Shown: one piece after another, positions 32,301 to 33,245 of the stretch
Numbering within the stretch: the first letter of the stretch is position 1
Layout: every line of letters begins with the position of its first letter
Source of the DNA: Luteimonas salinisoli
GTDB lineage: Bacteria; Pseudomonadota; Gammaproteobacteria; Xanthomonadales; Xanthomonadaceae
Reading direction: 5' to 3'
DNA: 33,245 nucleotides
NCBI RefSeq assembly: GCF_013425525.1
Contig: NZ_JACCKA010000063.1
Coordinates: 1-33,245, forward strand
The notes under the pieces: generated by a model
Database searches by the model: none
What the model was told of the DNA's origin: nothing
Seen by the model: only the letters and a program-made list of their open reading frames with translations
Position numbers and translations under genes: made by a program

Positions 32301-33245
32301 GGTGCAGGCGCTGACCTTCCCGGACGGCCTGGGCAACACCACCTACAGCTACGAGCCGGACGGCAACCTGGCGCAAGTCGTCGTGGACAACGGCGGCGCC
32401 GGCCTGGTCACCACCGTCTACAGCTACAACAGGCGCCGCATGCTGGAAGGCGAGGCGATGGGCGTGGGCGGCGTCGCCTGGGGCCTGGGCTACGGCTACA
32501 ACGCCAACGGCCACCTGGCCTCGCACGTCTACCCCGACCAGGTGGCGGTGACCTATGCGCCCAACGCCCTGGGCCAGCCGACCCGGGCCGGCGCCTACGC
32601 CACCGCCGCCAGCTACTTCCCCAACGGCGCGCTCAAGCAGTTCACCTACGGCAACGGCGCCGTCCATACCCTGACCCAGAACGCCCGCGGGCTGCCCGAG
32701 CGCAGCCGCGACGTACGCAGCGGCACCACGCTCCACGACGACAGCCTGGACTACGACGCGCACGGCAACGTGGCGGCGATCAGCGACGGCCTGGCGGGCG
32801 GCCGCGGCAACCGGACGATGAGCTACGACGGCCTGGACCGGCTGACCGGCACCACCTCGCCGATGTTCGGCACGGCGACGTACGGCTACGACGTGCTGGA
32901 CAACCTCAGGCGGGTGCGTCTGAGCGCGGGCCCGCGGCAGCGCGACCACACCTACGCCTACGACGCCAAGCAGCGCCTGACCCAGGTGACCAACACCTCG
33001 GGCGGCGCCACGGTGATGAGCCTGGGCTACGACGTGCAGGGCAACCTGGCCAGCCGCAACGGCCAGGGCTACGCGTTCGACCAGGGCAACCGGCTGCGCG
33101 AAGTGGCGGGCCTGGAGCGCTACCGCTACGACGGCCACGGGCGCCGGGTACAGGCGTTCCACGACGCGCGGGACAACCTGTACTCGATCTACGGCCAGGA
33201 CGGGGTGCTGCGCTACCAGGCGGACTACCGCACGCGGCAGACCCG
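29335..33245 (+). CDS. Secreted RHS/YD-repeat protein, N-terminal part (runs off the window)
   Basis: An open frame of 1,303 codons from the ATG at 29335 to the window end without a stop. Residues 1-37 form a Sec signal peptide (ALWIAALLAAVAPAAQA, cleavage before QMNWGEEY). Next comes a ~350-residue beta-rich region (NLYNGTVSFTATDIALPG, then ALSRTYD, then DGTKYYFDW) typical of RHS/SpvB-like N-termini. From about residue 300 there are many YD-type repeats, increasingly regular toward the end: YDPMGRL, YDAAGNL, YDARNRV, YDAHGNV, YDGLDRL, YDVLDNL, YDAKQRL, YDVQGNL, YDGHGRR. Such repeats form a beta-cage that encapsulates a C-terminal toxin. The conserved core end and any toxin or immunity gene lie beyond the window. 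Base composition looks less GC-rich than its neighbours, hinting at transfer. Confidence 0.92.
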   Translation, partial: MKLEATPAAGQGRTYRSGMAALWIAALLAAVAPAAQAQMNWGEEYARRLKATQAIAPLADGAFGDQVNLYNGTVSFTATDIALPGNSALPVALSRTYDTQEIASPSLIGDWDIDIPHLSAIHSTNAVGGWAPLQRCSTVAPPPAQSNGSIMFETEMFWSGTRLRAASGGGDLLAINSSPKLVRPTWSGYRWTNKDGWFFTCLPALKNGQGEGFVGHAPDGTKYYFDWLVLRNYGSIMHPHWTEPLPGSSVMHRHSARIFATRIEDRFGNWVEYDWNGDVPTRIHSNDGRSISLTYQTYGAGQRRLATATAAGRTWTYAYSGIALVSVTNPDASRWEYALDSGRLDVISYQQNPFHQLIRDDEIDCSVSHRLGTYTRVYSVTHPAGSRADFTFAPMRHGRKNVEYFCNGNAQDDPHSFRNYTASYHDVHSLVSKRITGPGLQAATYTYGYTSLAQGYVPRSPAVPANWNDLNGATPPPNYKYVTVTDPEGTERVHTFGKDYGLNEGQLFNVQVRKAGTTFRTISNVYVSQSELGSMPFPGGRGSNLVVGGDPLIDRPIKSTTTTQQGIVFTRAVNQFDAHARPVSVTRSSTLTGNPSRTDLTQYHDDLDKWVLGQPSRLTVDGVVASEATYNAASALPTLFREFGRTVQTLTYNADGTVATVRDGRNNTTTLTNWKRGIPQTIRFPATPEAANGATRSAVVNDHGWITRVTDENGFATNYAYDPMGRLSQITYPTGDSVAWNATLLSLERATASAYGLPAGHWRHTVATGNGRKVTYLDALWRPQLVREYDTGNATATQRFTRQSFDREGRVVFASYPSAGATPTTGSWTEYDALGRATSVTQDSEHGPLTTLTQYLSGFQTRVTSPKGAQTHYRYLAWDQPATDHLERIVHPEGAYTYFGRDAFGKPTYIRRRNADNSVGVTRSYVYDQHQQLCKTVEPETGATIMAYDAAGNLAWSKAGATQTATTGCNTADIPVAQRTVRSYDARNRVQALTFPDGLGNTTYSYEPDGNLAQVVVDNGGAGLVTTVYSYNRRRMLEGEAMGVGGVAWGLGYGYNANGHLASHVYPDQVAVTYAPNALGQPTRAGAYATAASYFPNGALKQFTYGNGAVHTLTQNARGLPERSRDVRSGTTLHDDSLDYDAHGNVAAISDGLAGGRGNRTMSYDGLDRLTGTTSPMFGTATYGYDVLDNLRRVRLSAGPRQRDHTYAYDAKQRLTQVTNTSGGATVMSLGYDVQGNLASRNGQGYAFDQGNRLREVAGLERYRYDGHGRRVQAFHDARDNLYSIYGQDGVLRYQADYRTRQT

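Noticed and set aside
29014..33162. 1,382-codon open frame on the minus strand across the RHS gene
   Set aside because: It is an antisense shadow caused by GC-rich, stop-poor codons. Its Val/Ala/Arg/His-rich translation matches no family, while the plus strand has a signal peptide and clear YD repeats.

Overview
The window is a high-GC stretch (roughly 70% by eye) of a gammaproteobacterial chromosome, most likely from the Xanthomonadaceae (Lysobacter, Luteimonas, Pseudoxanthomonas or Stenotrophomonas type). The reasons are the GC content, the argS-SPOR-radC-coaBC-dut-phosphomannomutase gene order, polyamine synthesis through arginine decarboxylase plus spermidine synthase, and GTAG-headed REP palindromes like those described in Stenotrophomonas. 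Almost all of it is core chromosome. No tRNA, rRNA, CRISPR array, insertion sequence or prophage gene was found.

Layout. (1) 1-1667 is the 3' part of pbpC. (2) 1693-5756 is a glyoxylate-shunt unit: a LysR-type regulator divergent from aceB-aceA, with a clear T-N11-A operator between them. (3) 5757-10600 holds two tandem, full-length paralogous lipoprotein S9 peptidases on the minus strand. A REP-type inverted dimer follows each 3' end, and it is tandemly amplified after the first. (4) 10684-13015 has comM and ubiK on the minus strand, divergent from a P-II gene. (5) 13074-17858 is a polyamine block: speE divergent from a membrane M48 peptidase with a TPR-like tail, then speA. (6) 17940-21982 has an exported metallo-beta-lactamase-fold hydrolase, an SDR with an apparently leaderless promoter, an uncharacterised protein with a basic tail, an LprI-like secreted protein with a pentapeptide repeat in its signal sequence, and an FtsN-like SPOR protein. 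(7) 22143-28967 has argS and radC on the minus strand, then coaC, coaB, dut and a membrane-anchored phosphomannomutase/phosphoglucomutase on the plus strand. CoaBC is split into two overlapping ORFs. (8) 29335 to the window end is the N-terminal 1,303 codons of a secreted RHS/YD-repeat protein. Its C-terminus lies outside the window.

How the genes work together. AceB and AceA bypass the CO2-losing steps of the TCA cycle for growth on acetate or fatty acids. SpeA and SpeE are the first and last committed steps of the arginine-agmatine-putrescine-spermidine route. CoaC and CoaB make 4'-phosphopantetheine, Dut clears dUTP, and the mutase feeds mannose-1-P and glucose-1-P into surface polysaccharide.

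Most unusual points: the split CoaBC with Glu in place of the catalytic Cys of CoaC; the REP/terminator amplification beside duplicated S9 peptidases; a 16-bp semi-palindrome at three intergenic sites; a perfect 16-bp inverted repeat between radC and coaC; the 15-bp repeat inside a signal peptide; and the secreted RHS protein. I see no convincing new multi-gene defence or mobile system.
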